64,000 nt of DNA from Fasciolopsis buskii (taxonomy: Eukaryota > Platyhelminthes > Trematoda > Plagiorchiida > Fasciolidae), in the NCBI GenBank assembly GCA_008360955.1, contig LUCM01000013.1, positions 177,457 to 241,456 on the forward strand, read 5' to 3'. How positions within the stretch are numbered: the first letter of the stretch is position 1; each line of letters opens with the position of its first letter. Under the pieces are notes generated by a model. It saw nothing but the letters and a program-made list of their open reading frames with translations. It had not been told where the DNA came from and made no database searches. This document shows positions 49,541 to 60,869 of this stretch, one piece after another. A program made the position numbers and the translations under genes.

Positions 49541-49658
49541 CCTTGTTGCGACATGCAAAATTTGCATCATTTCTGGTACAAACAAAAATTCCAAGTCAGC
49601 ATAGACCTCGAAACATTTTTGTAGTTTCGTTTTTGCGTTGCAAATCGACTCTGTTATC
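49541..49658 (-). CDS. Possible exon, unknown protein
   Basis: Acceptor ACACTCTGTAG and donor ACAAGG|GTTCAA. Begins with one base of a split codon and ends in phase 0. Translation ITESICNAKTKLQKCFEVYA continues to VPEMMQILHVATR. Phase agrees with the candidate at 49109-49260. No family is recognised. Confidence 0.2.
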
Positions 49659-50044
49659 CTACAGAGTGTCAAATTGTGACTTCCACTGTTAAAATTTAGC
49701 TATTTGACCTTGTAAACATTTCGTTTCAAGTAAAATTGCAAACATAAAATCGCGCATATACATATATATACTTATTGTTTGTTACATTCATTTTAGTGAT
49801 GTGCGCCAAACGAATTTCGCAACTAGCTGACCAATGAGAGGCTTGGTGTTTGCTTTCACGTCTTGCGAACACCATCAGTTCTGGTATGTTGCTGCATTAT
49901 CTGCTGTTCTTCTTCCAAGTGAAAACTTTGGAAAATTTGCACACTACTTTCAAATCGGGCAGCCATTAGAGATTCTCATCTGGTCAAATTACATTCAGCT
50001 TTTTCATATGACGAATTTGTGAAACCAACAGCCGTGTATTGTTT

Positions 50045-50218
50045 TTTATCTTTCACTTCCTTTATTAATGAAATAACAACGTACATCATTTTCCAGGAAG
50101 AGGGCCGCGGCCAACAGAGGGCAACCAACTGAGGAAGTTCACCGGCAGTGGGAGGATTTGAATCCGTTACCTTCAAGTTCAGACGCCACGACCTTATCCG
50201 CTTGACCACCGTTGGCCA
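50045..50218 (-). mobile_element. SINE family A copy, near full length
   Basis: Plus strand shows the inverted tail TTTATCTTTCACTTCCTTTA, then AATAACAACGTACATCATTT, body GAGGGCCGCGGCCAACAGAG, inverted B box GGATTTGAATCC and inverted A box CCGCTTGACCACCG. One of the cleanest copies; useful for a consensus. Confidence 0.9.
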
Positions 50219-50376
50219 AATTGTTTGGAACTGATACACTAGCCTTCTGAAAACATATGCATGCTAAAAACAATTTACGATGCATTTAAAAGCGAACATT
50301 AAATGAACATTGGAAACTCCAAATAGAGGGAGATTGAAAACTTATGTGAACGTTGATCAGTTTGAAGTGGCAGATT

Positions 50377-50406
50377 ATTATTATTTGTATTATTATTAAT
50401 ATTATT
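50377..50406. repeat. (ATT)n microsatellite
   Basis: ATTATTATTTGTATTATTAT-type run. Confidence 0.8.
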
Positions 50407-50675
50407 TTAACTTTGAGCATTCACATGCACTTGATTGTATGGTCGTGTTGGTACAGTGCTCGTCAATCGGCAAAACTGAGCATTAAAGTAAATTATCTGT
50501 CAAGATGGATCACCGATTTCTGGGATTTGGAAATCAAAAATTTTCGGAAACTTGTCAGTGGCACTCATTCGCAAACTGGGTTTCGACGAGGCCTGGAAAT
50601 ATATCGAATACTGTGGTACAAAAATACATTTTACAAACTGAATAAAATTTAATAGAATCTCGTTTCAATCATAGG

Positions 50676-50930
50676 GTGATTCGTCGTCGGATTTTCGTCG
50701 GTTAGGTGAGACTAGCATTCAGAAAGGGGACACAAGGTCCGAAAGTATTGGGTTTTTTTTCTCAGTGGTATGTTTTGCCTAAGGATGGAAGGCGTGCTCC
50801 CGGGGGGATCTTGTTCATCCACTCATATGCAAAATGTAATACTGAGAAGAAAAATCAAAACTCTCGGGCCTTATGTCCCCTTTCTAAAGGTTAATATTGC
50901 CTGACCAACGAAAATCCTCCGACGAATCAC
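50676..50930. mobile_element. MITE with about 70-bp terminal inverted repeats
   Basis: The left end GTGATTCGTCGTCGGATTTT is matched in reverse complement at the right end (GTGATTCGTCGGAGGATTTT). The match continues inward through AGAAAGGGGACA and AAGG, by eye about 56 of the first 70 positions. Total length is 255 bp, with no transposase and no long ORF; the 62-codon ORF at 50706-50894 is an artefact. No clear target-site duplication is visible (flanks AATCATAGG and AATGTGATT), so the transposon superfamily cannot be named. Terminal inverted repeats this long make a stable hairpin RNA possible. Confidence 0.8.
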
Positions 50931-51269
50931 AATGTGATTCTTAAATTGACCTATCATCCATTCGTGCTCCTAATGATTCGATTGAGATTGTAGTGAGGAA
51001 CCACGAAGTGCGCACACTAGCATAGGGATGGCTAAATTGAATGAACTTTACTTTTATTTTCGCATTATCAGTTTTTCCAGTTCCAATGAGCTGCAATCAA
51101 TACAACAATCCAATAGAGCAGTCATACGTATTTCACGCAGACAGGTTGCCGTCTGTGGATCGCAGGTCAAAGAGGTCCACATATTCGTCCAACCAGTGGA
51201 ACTTGAACCCTTGATTATTACGACAATTTGAAAAGTACATTTGAAACTCTTTCGGGAATAAAACAAATT

Positions 51270-52920
51270 TAAACAATATTGTTCACGTACCTAGAGCACC
51301 TGACTGATTGCGATATCGAAACTCTATATGTTTACTCTAACATGGTTGACAACATACTGAGTACTTGTAATCAGAAATGTAAGCATTCGTGATGGCCGAA
51401 ATTTTTCACAGTTGAGATTCTTATTTGATACGTGATCAGGAGAGTGTGTGTAGACCAAAAAGGTCTTTGTAGCCTATTTGCATTAGTCAACTAAGTATTC
51501 TTGTTTCACGTAGATAAACAGTGCGCACCGCTGGTTACGAAGAAGTCCGTGTTCGTGTGTGGTGGTTTCTGCAGCGTTTCCACTGACCCATTAGTCGACA
51601 TGAAAAACGGTAGTAAAAAATTTTCAAGATGGGATTCGGTTAAAGAGCACTGAGCACGAGAATCCTAACAACCGAACACCGTTAGTGAGTAATCGAATAT
51701 TTTTTTCCTACTGACAGTTTCACCGCTAAAGTCGCTTGGAAATTTCTTTGAGTAATAGCAAAGCGAAGTGTCCGTGACTGTTGTTTGGCCAGCCTACCTT
51801 TCCTGAATGTTCAAGAGCAACCGATCAACCAAAGAGCGATGATAATGACTACACCGATCCGCCGCTGGTCAGGTGGCGAATGATTGATAATGGCCTCGAT
51901 CGGAACCAGACGCAGTTCAGACATTAAAAAACACAGAGTAGACAGATAGAATTCAAAACATAAAACTGAACCAACACTACAAGAACGACTTGATTGACTT
52001 CAAGGAACTGTCCAGAAGGAAGAGTGAATGAGCACCTAGAAAGGCGTTCGGCCTGGATTGAGAGTGATCTACATGGATGAAATTTCTGAAAAAATAACAA
52101 GCCTGCCATTGAGAGTTGTGTAATCAAACTAGTGAAGCTTTGCTATGCATTCATTATTTTCTTCCCCAGGGATAATTCTTCAGAGTTGTGCCAGTAATCA
52201 TTCAGAAAAACCACGGGGAAATGCATTGTCATCACTGACCATTGGTCGGACCGCATAGTCAGTAGAGCGGCCCAGGCACAACCAACATGTTCGAGAACCG
52301 ACCGACTTGTCATACGTCACTATTTGCATTCGTCGGTGACTAAGGAAATATGGCTTACTCTTCAGAAAAGGTCACCAATCAATCAGGTTTCGGAATGATG
52401 TTGTCCAATTCAGCCATTTACTTTTATGCATCACATAAGAGAATCAGCAACAACGACATATGTGAGAATGTTTTCACTTCTCAAACTGCATTAGACGTTG
52501 ATTTCTGGCTTTAGTTTATTATAACTTCCGTGTTTGTAAGTCTAGTTTTTCTCCTGAAACAGACTACTGAGGAGTCACAGATGAGAAACAATTCAACGGC
52601 TTGCTGATTGCCATTACAATTTCGTTACACTGAATTTTCAGGACCAATCAAATTCACGAGCATCGACAGTGGTTCTCTGATTAAATTCTCGCCCCGTTAG
52701 AGCGGAGTAGCTAAATGTTGGACAGTTATCCTTCCGGCAGCTCACGAAATAAGTGTTAGACTGGAAGAACTTTATGTGAGTAAAGATTAGACCTTTCCTA
52801 TGACAAAGTATCTAGTACGATTGATATTTAAGTTCACAAGGGTGTTCAGACTACTGAAGTAGGAAAGAAACCCGGACGTTACATGGCAGAGGTTGATAAA
52901 CCTGGTAGCAGATGATGCGT
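51270..52920. other. No supported feature
   Basis: AT-rich DNA with one short minus-strand ORF (52127-51924) that has no motif. Just left of it, opposite-strand ORFs overlap at 51028-51266; the plus-strand one has a fair acceptor (TTTTTCCAG) and donor (GATCGCAG|GTCAAA), too little to call. Confidence 0.4.
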
Positions 52921-52924
52921 TACA

Positions 52925-53098
52925 TACATCGCCAAAGGTCAAGAGGCCAGCTTCGCGAAGTCTCAACATACACATCCCAAATCCGAATGCGCTCACTGTC
53001 AGCCAACTTTCTAACCCCGCAATTCTCGACTGGCCGTGACCCCATTCCTGAAAGTGATGTACGTTGCGATTTCAATAGTAGAGAAAGTGCAAGGTAAA
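52925..53098 (+). mobile_element. SINE family A copy, degenerate
   Basis: The distal half is clear: CTGGCCGTGACCCCATTCCT, GAAAGTGATGTACGTTGCGA and TTTCAATAGTAGAGAAAG. The head is decayed (CGCCAAAGGTCAAGAGG; CAAATCCGAATGCG in place of the B box). Confidence 0.65.
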
Positions 53099-53376
53099 GC
53101 TTAAAGTAGAAAGACCTTCTGTTGAAAACCCTGTTCTATTTCAAATAATTTAGTTGAGAAACAAGTGGCTCTTTGAGACTGGAACTTGAAGCCATACCGT
53201 CGGATTGTAGACGGCGAAAAACCCGCGCTTTTGGTTTCAATTATTAGACAAACTGGCTAGGACGTATCGAATTTTTTCATAAGCGCGAATTGTGAAATAA
53301 TCCGAATTGTAAAAATTCCGAGGTGCTTTGTGCCATTTTGAGACAAATTTCTTTGCGTTATGTACACCCTGTAAAG

Positions 53377-53556
53377 GTAGCGATAACGATCAGCTGGATG
53401 ACTTGAGTAAACCTTCAAGAAATCCCTCCCAACTCCGTGGTCCATTTTTATGTGAACCTACACGGAGTCCAGACCGAACGCTCGGGATCGGTCCACTCGG
53501 ATGTGTATTCACAGTCAAATCATGCGTTCGATGGCGCCCGACACACGAGTGCCAAG
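53377..53556 (+). CDS. Possible exon, unknown protein
   Basis: An open 180-nt frame between CCCTGTAAAG and a good donor, GCCAAG|GTTAGC. The translation is Ser/Pro/Asp-rich at the start (SDNDQLDDLSKPSRNPSQLR) and then GPLGCVFTVKSCVRWRPTHE, as in a disordered linker followed by a structured part. A minus-strand ORF (53445-53257) overlaps only the left end. No family is recognised. Confidence 0.2.
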
Positions 53557-54074
53557 GTTAGCACCAGTTGGATATGCATAAAAAATGTGGACACTTAGGC
53601 TGCGAGTGCACGAAATTGACGACAAACGATCGCACATTGACGTACATCACACATAGCCATATTTTTGCCCGCCTTGTACGAACAATTTGAGAAAGCACAT
53701 GACGAAATTCTCATCAACTAAAATATTTCTTTATGCCTAGTGATCACGAAATTCAGAGAAGTCCATAAACGATATTGTTTTTATTGTTAGGCTTACGATG
53801 AGTTCGGTTAAGTCGAGAAAAAGTTTTTTGAGGCTAGGTCCTCTCAAATGACATTTTTCAAAGCGAAAATTTCTCTCAAAATGAGATAAATCCGCCCCGA
53901 ATTTCGTCCATAAAATCTGATACTTGAATTACCCTCCTGGAAAAGAAGCAAGACAGTATTGGATATTTATTTTACTTACCAAATGCCTTCCTTGTTTGGT
54001 GGCACTTTCTTCTGCGTATGTCAATAAGGCTGATTAGATCTGATATTTTCCAATCCTGCACTGTCCCCTGTCAA

Positions 54075-54240
54075 CTTTAACTTCATTACTGGAAGACCAT
54101 AAAATATCCTGTACGACTGGTTTAGCATTGTTGTAACGAACTGTTTGTGGCATCCGTCCAGCGTGTTCGACGTGAGATGCGAATCCTGGAAGAACGATTG
54201 TCAGTCTTAAGTGTTAGCCACTAGGCTAATTGTGCAAGCT
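54075..54240 (-). mobile_element. SINE family B copy, degenerate
   Basis: Read on the minus strand: ATTAGCCTAGTGGCTAACAC (A-box region), CAGGATTCGCATCTC (B-box region), then GTACAGGATATTTTATGGTC, corresponding to the family-B GTACAGTGCTTCCATGGTTTC block. The distal end is not preserved. Confidence 0.5.
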
Positions 54241-54249
54241 CTAAATCGT

Positions 54250-55970
54250 TCACTAAATCTGTTCGCTTGAGGCAACTTAGTATAGATAGGGTGTCCGACT
54301 CAACGTCATTCTTTCCAGATTCATGTTTCAGCTGGAGCGCACTGAATATACACACGGCTGATGAGAACCGATAAAAGAATGGAATATCTGTGCAGAGCTT
54401 TTGATTCCGATTGATTATTAATTGCGTGAAGCATCTGATTTCCCGCTATTCACAATTTCTTATTTGTTTCTTCTGGTTCAGTTAAGCATACCATTATTCT
54501 CGTGACCTCACAATAAACACAACCTCACCGAACAGCTTCCATCCAACCTAATTGCAATCGCTTTTTGTCGTTTAATCTATATACATTTATTCCAATGCAG
54601 TTGTGAATTTTTTTCTCGAATTCACATCGACAGTGGTATTGACGAATGAATACTTTTCAGATAGTTTCCAAATCCCCGTGTGCATATCTATTTCCGGTTC
54701 GATGGGCTATGGAAAACTTCAAACAAGTAATGCCTTCTTAGACAAATCTTTCCTATTTTGAACAAAGAATAGTTTTCTAAAGTTTGTTTTTTTTTCTTCC
54801 ACGATTGGCTAAAGTGGAGAAGTCCGATGGACCATGAGATACTCTCTGTCTAACGGTATCACTACAATTCCGCTCGGGGCTGAGGTGACCAAAGTGTAGA
54901 CTATCATGCGTTTTTTTTTCTATGGAATTCTAACCAAGACAAATGTGATCACAAAATTTTTAGGCCCATATGACTCAAGCGTTCGTGCGAATACGAAAAC
55001 ACGTGTGCCAGATAGCGTTTAGTTTCATTGTATAGGTAGAAATGCACACTCCGTAGACAACATTTGCATGCAGCTAGCGAACGCCTGGTCCGTTTGATGT
55101 CCATTCTGTTAGGTGTGGCACCTTTGCACCGAACGGCTCATTGGATTTTGGCAAATGTTATCACTTGCATTCGGGCTGATTGTGTCATTTTTTAAATCAC
55201 ATATTTTTTAGTCTTTTCGACTGAGATTAACGTCATCAGACCCCGTTCTCACATGATGTCAATTTGCTGTGAGGCTTTTACCGGGCGTCTGTGGTAGATA
55301 TTGATCCGACGGTCGGTCTGTTGCGAAATAGGAAGCTATCATGATTTTACAGTTTGTTTTTTTTTCAAACATTTCATGAGCGCATTATTTTCCGTCTCAC
55401 GTGGCTTGTGATTGCAAACATTGATGCGCCCATATGAAATCATAAACCATAGCAAGCCAGATTACCTAACTGGCTAGCATTATTATTATATTGCGCTGTG
55501 CTGCGCCACATTATACCATGTTTGAGTTCACACAGACGAGCTTTATTCGTGGTTTATTAGTAGAAATTTCAACAGAAAGGTAGTTGTAATAATGATAGCT
55601 CAATTAAAGTTTAACGAAATTATAATTGCACATCATTATGAATTAGTACCTTCAGCGAAGCGAAAATCAGTGATACAAGAGGAAAATATGGTCACTAAAC
55701 AATTTCATGTTTAAATTAGCAGACCGACCATGACGGGCTTCGAAATCAGCTACTAATCTGTGTGTATGAACTAAATAAAGGAATGAAATTATTGTATTTG
55801 CCTGATAAGCAGGGAGAAATCTAATTGCGAATGATTTAATGTTAACAACAACGCTGTGTTATTGACATTATATCATTCACAATTAAAACCAATACATGAC
55901 GCAGCAATTTTTCAATGCATTCCTTACATCATTTGGTCCTGAGAGGGAGAAATTTCATTGAAACCCAGGC
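54250..55970. other. No supported feature
   Basis: No ORF of 60 codons until 55915 and no recognised repeat. Several T-runs only. Confidence 0.5.
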
Positions 55971-55978
55971 TTCAATGT

Positions 55979-56156
55979 ATCTTTTATCTTTGACTTCTTT
56001 TATTAGGGAAATCATAATGTACATCAATTTTCAGGAAGGGGGCCGAAGCCACCAGAGGGCTGCCAAATGGGGAAGTTCACGGGCGGTGGGAGGATTCGAA
56101 CCCGCGACCTCTACATCCAAACGCCAAAGCATAATCCGTTCGGGCACTGCCGGTCA
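55979..56156 (-). mobile_element. SINE family A copy, near full length
   Basis: Plus strand: CTTTTATCTTTGACTTCTTT (tail), AATGTACATCAATTTTCAGG, GAGGGCTGCCAAATGGGGAA, GTGGGAGGATTCGAACCCGC (inverted B box), ACCTCTACATCCAAACGCC and CACTGCCGGTC. The ORF at 55915-56178 is a read-through artefact. Confidence 0.9.
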
Positions 56157-56981
56157 GCGATCAAGCAAACCCGTATAATCAAGAAATCGTGGACTCAATT
56201 CAAGATCAGATTATATCAGGTGCAACCAAATGCCTTTTGAACATTTAGTTAAGTTTGACTAATACAAAAATTACCGGATTTATTTCATCTTTTAATTATA
56301 AACCTTCATCTCCAAGAATAATCTATTATCAAAAGATTTTACGTATTAAAAAATTTAGAAGCAATATCACTTAATCTGGTAGAATCAGTCGACCGTTTCT
56401 GATAACCTATAATTCACCCTGTTCTTTTAGGCCCGGCAAGAACGGTTCTTCCATCTCTCTAACTTGTCTGTTTAGATTACCGAAAACAGTTTGTATATAC
56501 CCAACAGTTTACAATACCCTGACCATGAGTTTTGTATCCCAAGCACTCTGTGTGAGCTAGAGATTTCTTTGTTCAACTGAGTAGGAAAATGCACCACAAA
56601 TTAAAAAAACAAATCGTATTCCATTTAGTTATCTTATTATTACAAACTATCCCATGTGGTCTAATCGAGATCGTTTTGGCCTGTTGAATTTCTTAGAAAC
56701 GCATCACCGTTTCCTCATGAGATCGTACCTGGGGTCGCTATAGAACTGATCCTAGTAAGTTCCCCTGTGGGAAAAGCACTAGACACATTCGTGACAGTCA
56801 TAGTTAGCGGCTACCCAAACAGGAGAAGAGATTTAACGCATACCCTAGCCAATACCTTCGGCTAGAAAGTCTAATTCACAAGGCTTCGGAGCTCACCGCC
56901 ACGTGGTGACTTCGAGTCAACAGTTCAGAAGTTAATTACCTGGTCCCGATACACTTCACAGACATGGAACAGATTCAAAAT

Positions 56982-57170
56982 TCATGTTTCATTGATGAAT
57001 TTGGAATAGTGACACACCAGTACATTGAGTTGCGTCTCCAGCGGCTTCAGTAGACCCAATCTCGAGTGGAAGGTGCCACGCTCGAAATGTACTTTGCTGC
57101 TATCAAACTTTCTCAACACATAGTTCACACACAGAGACGACAGTTTATGAATTCCATATTTCATTGTTAA
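56982..57170 (-). CDS. Possible terminal exon, unknown protein
   Basis: Sixty-two codons and a TGA follow the AG of ATTGAAACAG. The translation MKYGIHKLSSLCVNYVLRKF then DSSKVHFERGTFHSRLGLLK is basic and balanced, more protein-like than most ORFs here, but without a known motif. The pyrimidine tract is weak and no polyadenylation signal is evident downstream. Confidence 0.2.
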   Translation of the reverse strand, partial: LTMKYGIHKLSSLCVNYVLRKFDSSKVHFERGTFHSRLGLLKPLETQLNVLVCHYSKFINET

Positions 57171-57434
57171 CTGTTTCAATTTGTTCAGGTTTTTACCAAC
57201 TCAGAATCGGTTCATTTCCTCTATACGACAAAAATTCCACGCACAGTTAAGTACATGAAACACTGATTTTAGCAAGACTCGATCAAAATCCGAAGACTTA
57301 TAATATCAGCCTCAGTTTACATGGTTGTCTCCATTTGTTAGTTCATGACAAATACACTGATTCCTCTTATTCTGATTACTTTGTATTTGATACTACACAA
57401 TCCTTATTACGCATGTGTGTTTTCCCTTGACTAT

Positions 57435-57595
57435 CCGGACGTGGTCAGGTGGATAAGGTTGCGGGTTCGGATCCCTCTCATCGCTGATCAGCATTCCACT
57501 CGGCGGCCCTCCGTTGGTTGCAGCCCATTACATGAAAAAAAAGTACATATTTTTCGTTATTAAAAACGAATGTTACAAAATAAAATGGAAACAAA
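57435..57595 (+). mobile_element. SINE family A variant with shortened head
   Basis: GACGTGGTCAGGTGGATAAG (A box) is followed almost at once by GTTGCGGGTTCGGATCCC (B box): the roughly 20 nt usually between the boxes are missing. Body GATCAGCATTCCACTCGGCG, GGCCCTCCGTTGGTTGCAGC; tail TTCGTTATTAAAAACGAATG. Either a deletion derivative or a related subfamily. Confidence 0.65.
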
Positions 57596-57699
57596 ATAAA
57601 AAAAGAACCATATGAGATATAATCTGAGTCGTTAAGCCGTTCCGAAGTAGCACCGTTATCCTTTTGGAACATGAATGACACAAGGAATACTTACGATTT

Positions 57700-60320
57700 T
57701 GTGGACTGAGTAAATCACACTTCACATGCCTATACTTAATAGATTACCTTCCGTTTACTAGAAAGCCTTGGTAGCTAATTGAAAATGGTTACCGGATTCC
57801 GTTCACGCAAGTTTACATCCAGTATAGTGGCGATGCGTAGGGTAGGTCAAAGTAACCAGACTCATGCTGCAATGCCCAAACACCCACAGATGTCAACTTG
57901 ATTGATTCAGTCCCGGCAGCAAGCCTGATGGACGTAAGCTAAATCATACCAAAAACTATGGTCTCCATTCCCAACCTACACACTAAGGGCCAGTGTTCTC
58001 ACAATAACTCCCTAAAGGTCAGCTATTCACTGGCCACTGAACCAGCTGGCTTATCCTGAATCTGAATCGATTGATATTTTTTGGTTAAAATCCGTCCCAA
58101 CTTCCCATTTTCTCGAAACGCGAAGATTATGACTTATTGCTCACTTTGACGGTTCTCCTGACTCTATTGTTGCAAATCAACAATTATGAATTCATCCCCT
58201 TTCTCAGGGAAATATGTACACTTGTGCAGATCGTGTTCAGCAATCAGAACTCTGTCTCATTTTCATGAAAAATTAAACAACATTATCATTCTTGAGTTCC
58301 CTCAAAAATATTCCATTCGGCTCAAATGTTTCACATGGAACTGAATCCGCGTCTGACGGTAAGTTGACGATACTATATTGTCAAATAACGTAGAAGAGAA
58401 AAAAGACACTTCGCCTGTGTGCATGTGATCGGTAATTTTCGACAACTGTCAATAAACGAAGTGTGTTTTGAGAATTTTCGCAGTCAGAATTGGCCGTTCA
58501 AGGAGTTAGAGAATTCTCATCGCGTTCATTTTGTTCACGCAAGCCACGTGACCAAATGTGATGAACAAGCCAAGCATTACACAATCAGACAAATGATGGA
58601 GTAAGAAACCGGTTGATTTATAAAAAATAATGACTTTATCGAAATTCTAGTGTCCGCAATCCCCAAGTGATATTGAAATAGGTTCAATCATAAACTATTT
58701 TATATGGTTTGTCAAACAGAACTATTTTGTAAAAATCTTTACGGTGAATCGTTGTGGTCATTTTGCCCAAAAGCGGTGGAACACGTGTTTGTAAGTCTCC
58801 TTGCCACCTAGTTCATGATCTACTACAGTAATACGCCCAATGTCAAACTGTTTCAACTCCACAAAGCAAGTTTGAGAAAGTCAACGCAAGACGACACCAA
58901 TGTAACCCGTGTTGCGGTCGGAACCTTATTGTGAAGTAATACTACCAGGAATGCAGATTTTGGGATATCTGCCCACTACCGCTGGACGATCTGTGAAAAA
59001 CAATCCAGAGTACGAATTATTCAGAAATTCGTTGTATATTAGATAGAACATGCAATCACTTTCGAATCAAACTGCCGTAGAATCCGGACTACCTGTTGGT
59101 CTATGTTTGCGCACGCTCGAAGACAGACATACTGGATTATAATTTGATATTTCATGAGGAAATTTTTCGGGACTGAATTTTGAAAGTGACCATAACCGAT
59201 GTACTGCCGCATTCAAACAAATAAAATTTTTAGTTGCTCTATCGCGGAGAACGGTACATCATTGTCCAAATGCTCTGTATGAAAAATTCGAGATTGCACT
59301 GAACGAAAGCCGAATTAGGTGTTCATAGCTAAAGACACCGCGGGTAGGAAATGCGTATTTTAGGCCAACCCGATTTGTTCAGTGAAATATCCCAGAGACC
59401 ATCAATTTTGTGGAGTTCAAAATGTCCGATAAAATGTTTGCCTGCTCCCCAAATGAACTGTATAAAATTGTCCAGTTACCGATTCCATTGACAACTTTAA
59501 AAGAGGTCTTACAATAGAAGCTATAACACAACCAAACCATAGGAATGCTATTTTACATTCGTATAATACCTCCAAATCACATCAAAATCTTATTGCATTT
59601 GTGCGTGAGTTGATGCTCTATGTGCCCAAATCTTGCCTGAATCGACACCCAGTAGTTCCAAAATGGTAACGGGCTAAAAATCAGTAAACCCAAACGGTCA
59701 CACTCTGCTAAGGCCAAACTGTGAATGCATTCCATTAGGACAACTAAAAAGAGGCCACAACCCCACACCGGCTACCAGTTGCCACCTAAAGACTAGTTGG
59801 GATCGGATGCAGGGAGGTAGACCAAATGAGGTTGGTAGCAGATGTACCAACCAATCAAAGTGCGCATTGTTGGATCAAAAATGCAGCTACTGAAGTTCAA
59901 AATCATGACGGGTCAGTCAGAGTATGACCCAGGAAACGGACAGGAAATGACAATCACAAAGTTGCGGATATGTAAGCACTTACTTTATAAATTTTATAAA
60001 AGTTCATAAAATGCTTTCTACGGGGACCAACACTTCTCGATGGATCGCAAAGTGACAAAAATTTAAATGCTGAGCGCATGAAAATGTCCTCATCCCCTCA
60101 AAATCCGTACAAATGCTCAATCTCTACTTGACCACCTTGCTTAACGCTTACGGTCATTCGGCAGAAATACGTAATCAGTAGAAATAACTTGACTTATGAT
60201 TTGTGCACGTTTGTTTTCTCTCTTGAAGTCGAATAAGCCAGCTGTTCTAATCGTGCGTATTGTTCATCGTCACTGACCAGTCATAGAGACGCTAAGCGTC
60301 ATGCGATTACCGGTAAGTCA
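57700..60320. other. No firmly supported feature
   Basis: A plus-strand ORF at 58419-58604 and a minus-strand ORF at 59768-59577 have no splice support or motif. No repeat family is seen. Confidence 0.45.
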
Positions 60321-60323
60321 GGA

Positions 60324-60505
60324 TCTTTTATTTTATCTTTTATTTCCTTTAATAATGAAATAACAGTGTGCCTCATTTCTTAGGAAGGGAGCCGCAGCAA
60401 ACAAAGGGCTGCCAACTATGGGAGCTGATCGGCGGTGCAAGGACTCGAACCCGTGACCTTCACGTCCACACGCCGCGACCTTATCCGCCTGTTCACCGCC
60501 GGCCC
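60324..60505 (-). mobile_element. SINE family A copy, near full length
   Basis: Plus strand: CTTTTATTTCCTTTAATAAT (tail), AAATAACAGTGTGCCTCATT, GGGAGCCGCAGCAAACAAAG, GACTCGAACCCGTGACC (inverted B box) and CGCCTGTTCACCGCCGGCC (inverted A box and head). Confidence 0.9.
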
Positions 60506-60567
60506 TAGCATTCGGATTGCAGTGTCAGTTTGTGTCAAGATCCATGTTTTCTCGATTATACACCCAG

Positions 60568-60762
60568 GAATTGTGCCTCATTCCCATTGTGTAATACGCA
60601 CACCTCTTGATCCCGTTTTATATTCATGCCCTGGAGCACTTAAATGTGCCTGTTATTCAATAACTGACCTCTCGGATTTATTCTTCTCATCTGTCCGTAG
60701 CCACAAGATCAAAAAATCTAAAATACTCTGCCACATTTATTTGACTGATCCTTTTAAAACTG
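60568..60762 (+). CDS. Possible exon, unknown protein
   Basis: An acceptor TTATACACCCAG and an excellent donor, AAAACTG|GTGAGG, bracket an open frame of 195 nt. The translation GIVPHSHCVIRTPLDPVLYS continues LFFSSVRSHKIKKSKILCHI and YLTDPFKT. No family is recognised. The upstream part of the same ORF (from 60435) lies in the adjacent SINE and is not coding. The 5' end abuts a SINE in the opposite orientation, as expected for an insertion in an intron. Confidence 0.25.
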
Positions 60763-60869
60763 GTGAGGGCGGAAGACCGTCGAAAGCTGTTGCGTTAGAA
60801 GCGGTTTCGTGTGTTGATGAAGCATCCCACGGTCTTACAGACATGCCATCTCACTAGGCTTGCAGAAGT

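Noticed and set aside
60435..60857. 140-codon plus-strand ORF
   Set aside because: Its first part is translation of a SINE; only 60568-60762, between splice-like sites, was kept as a candidate.
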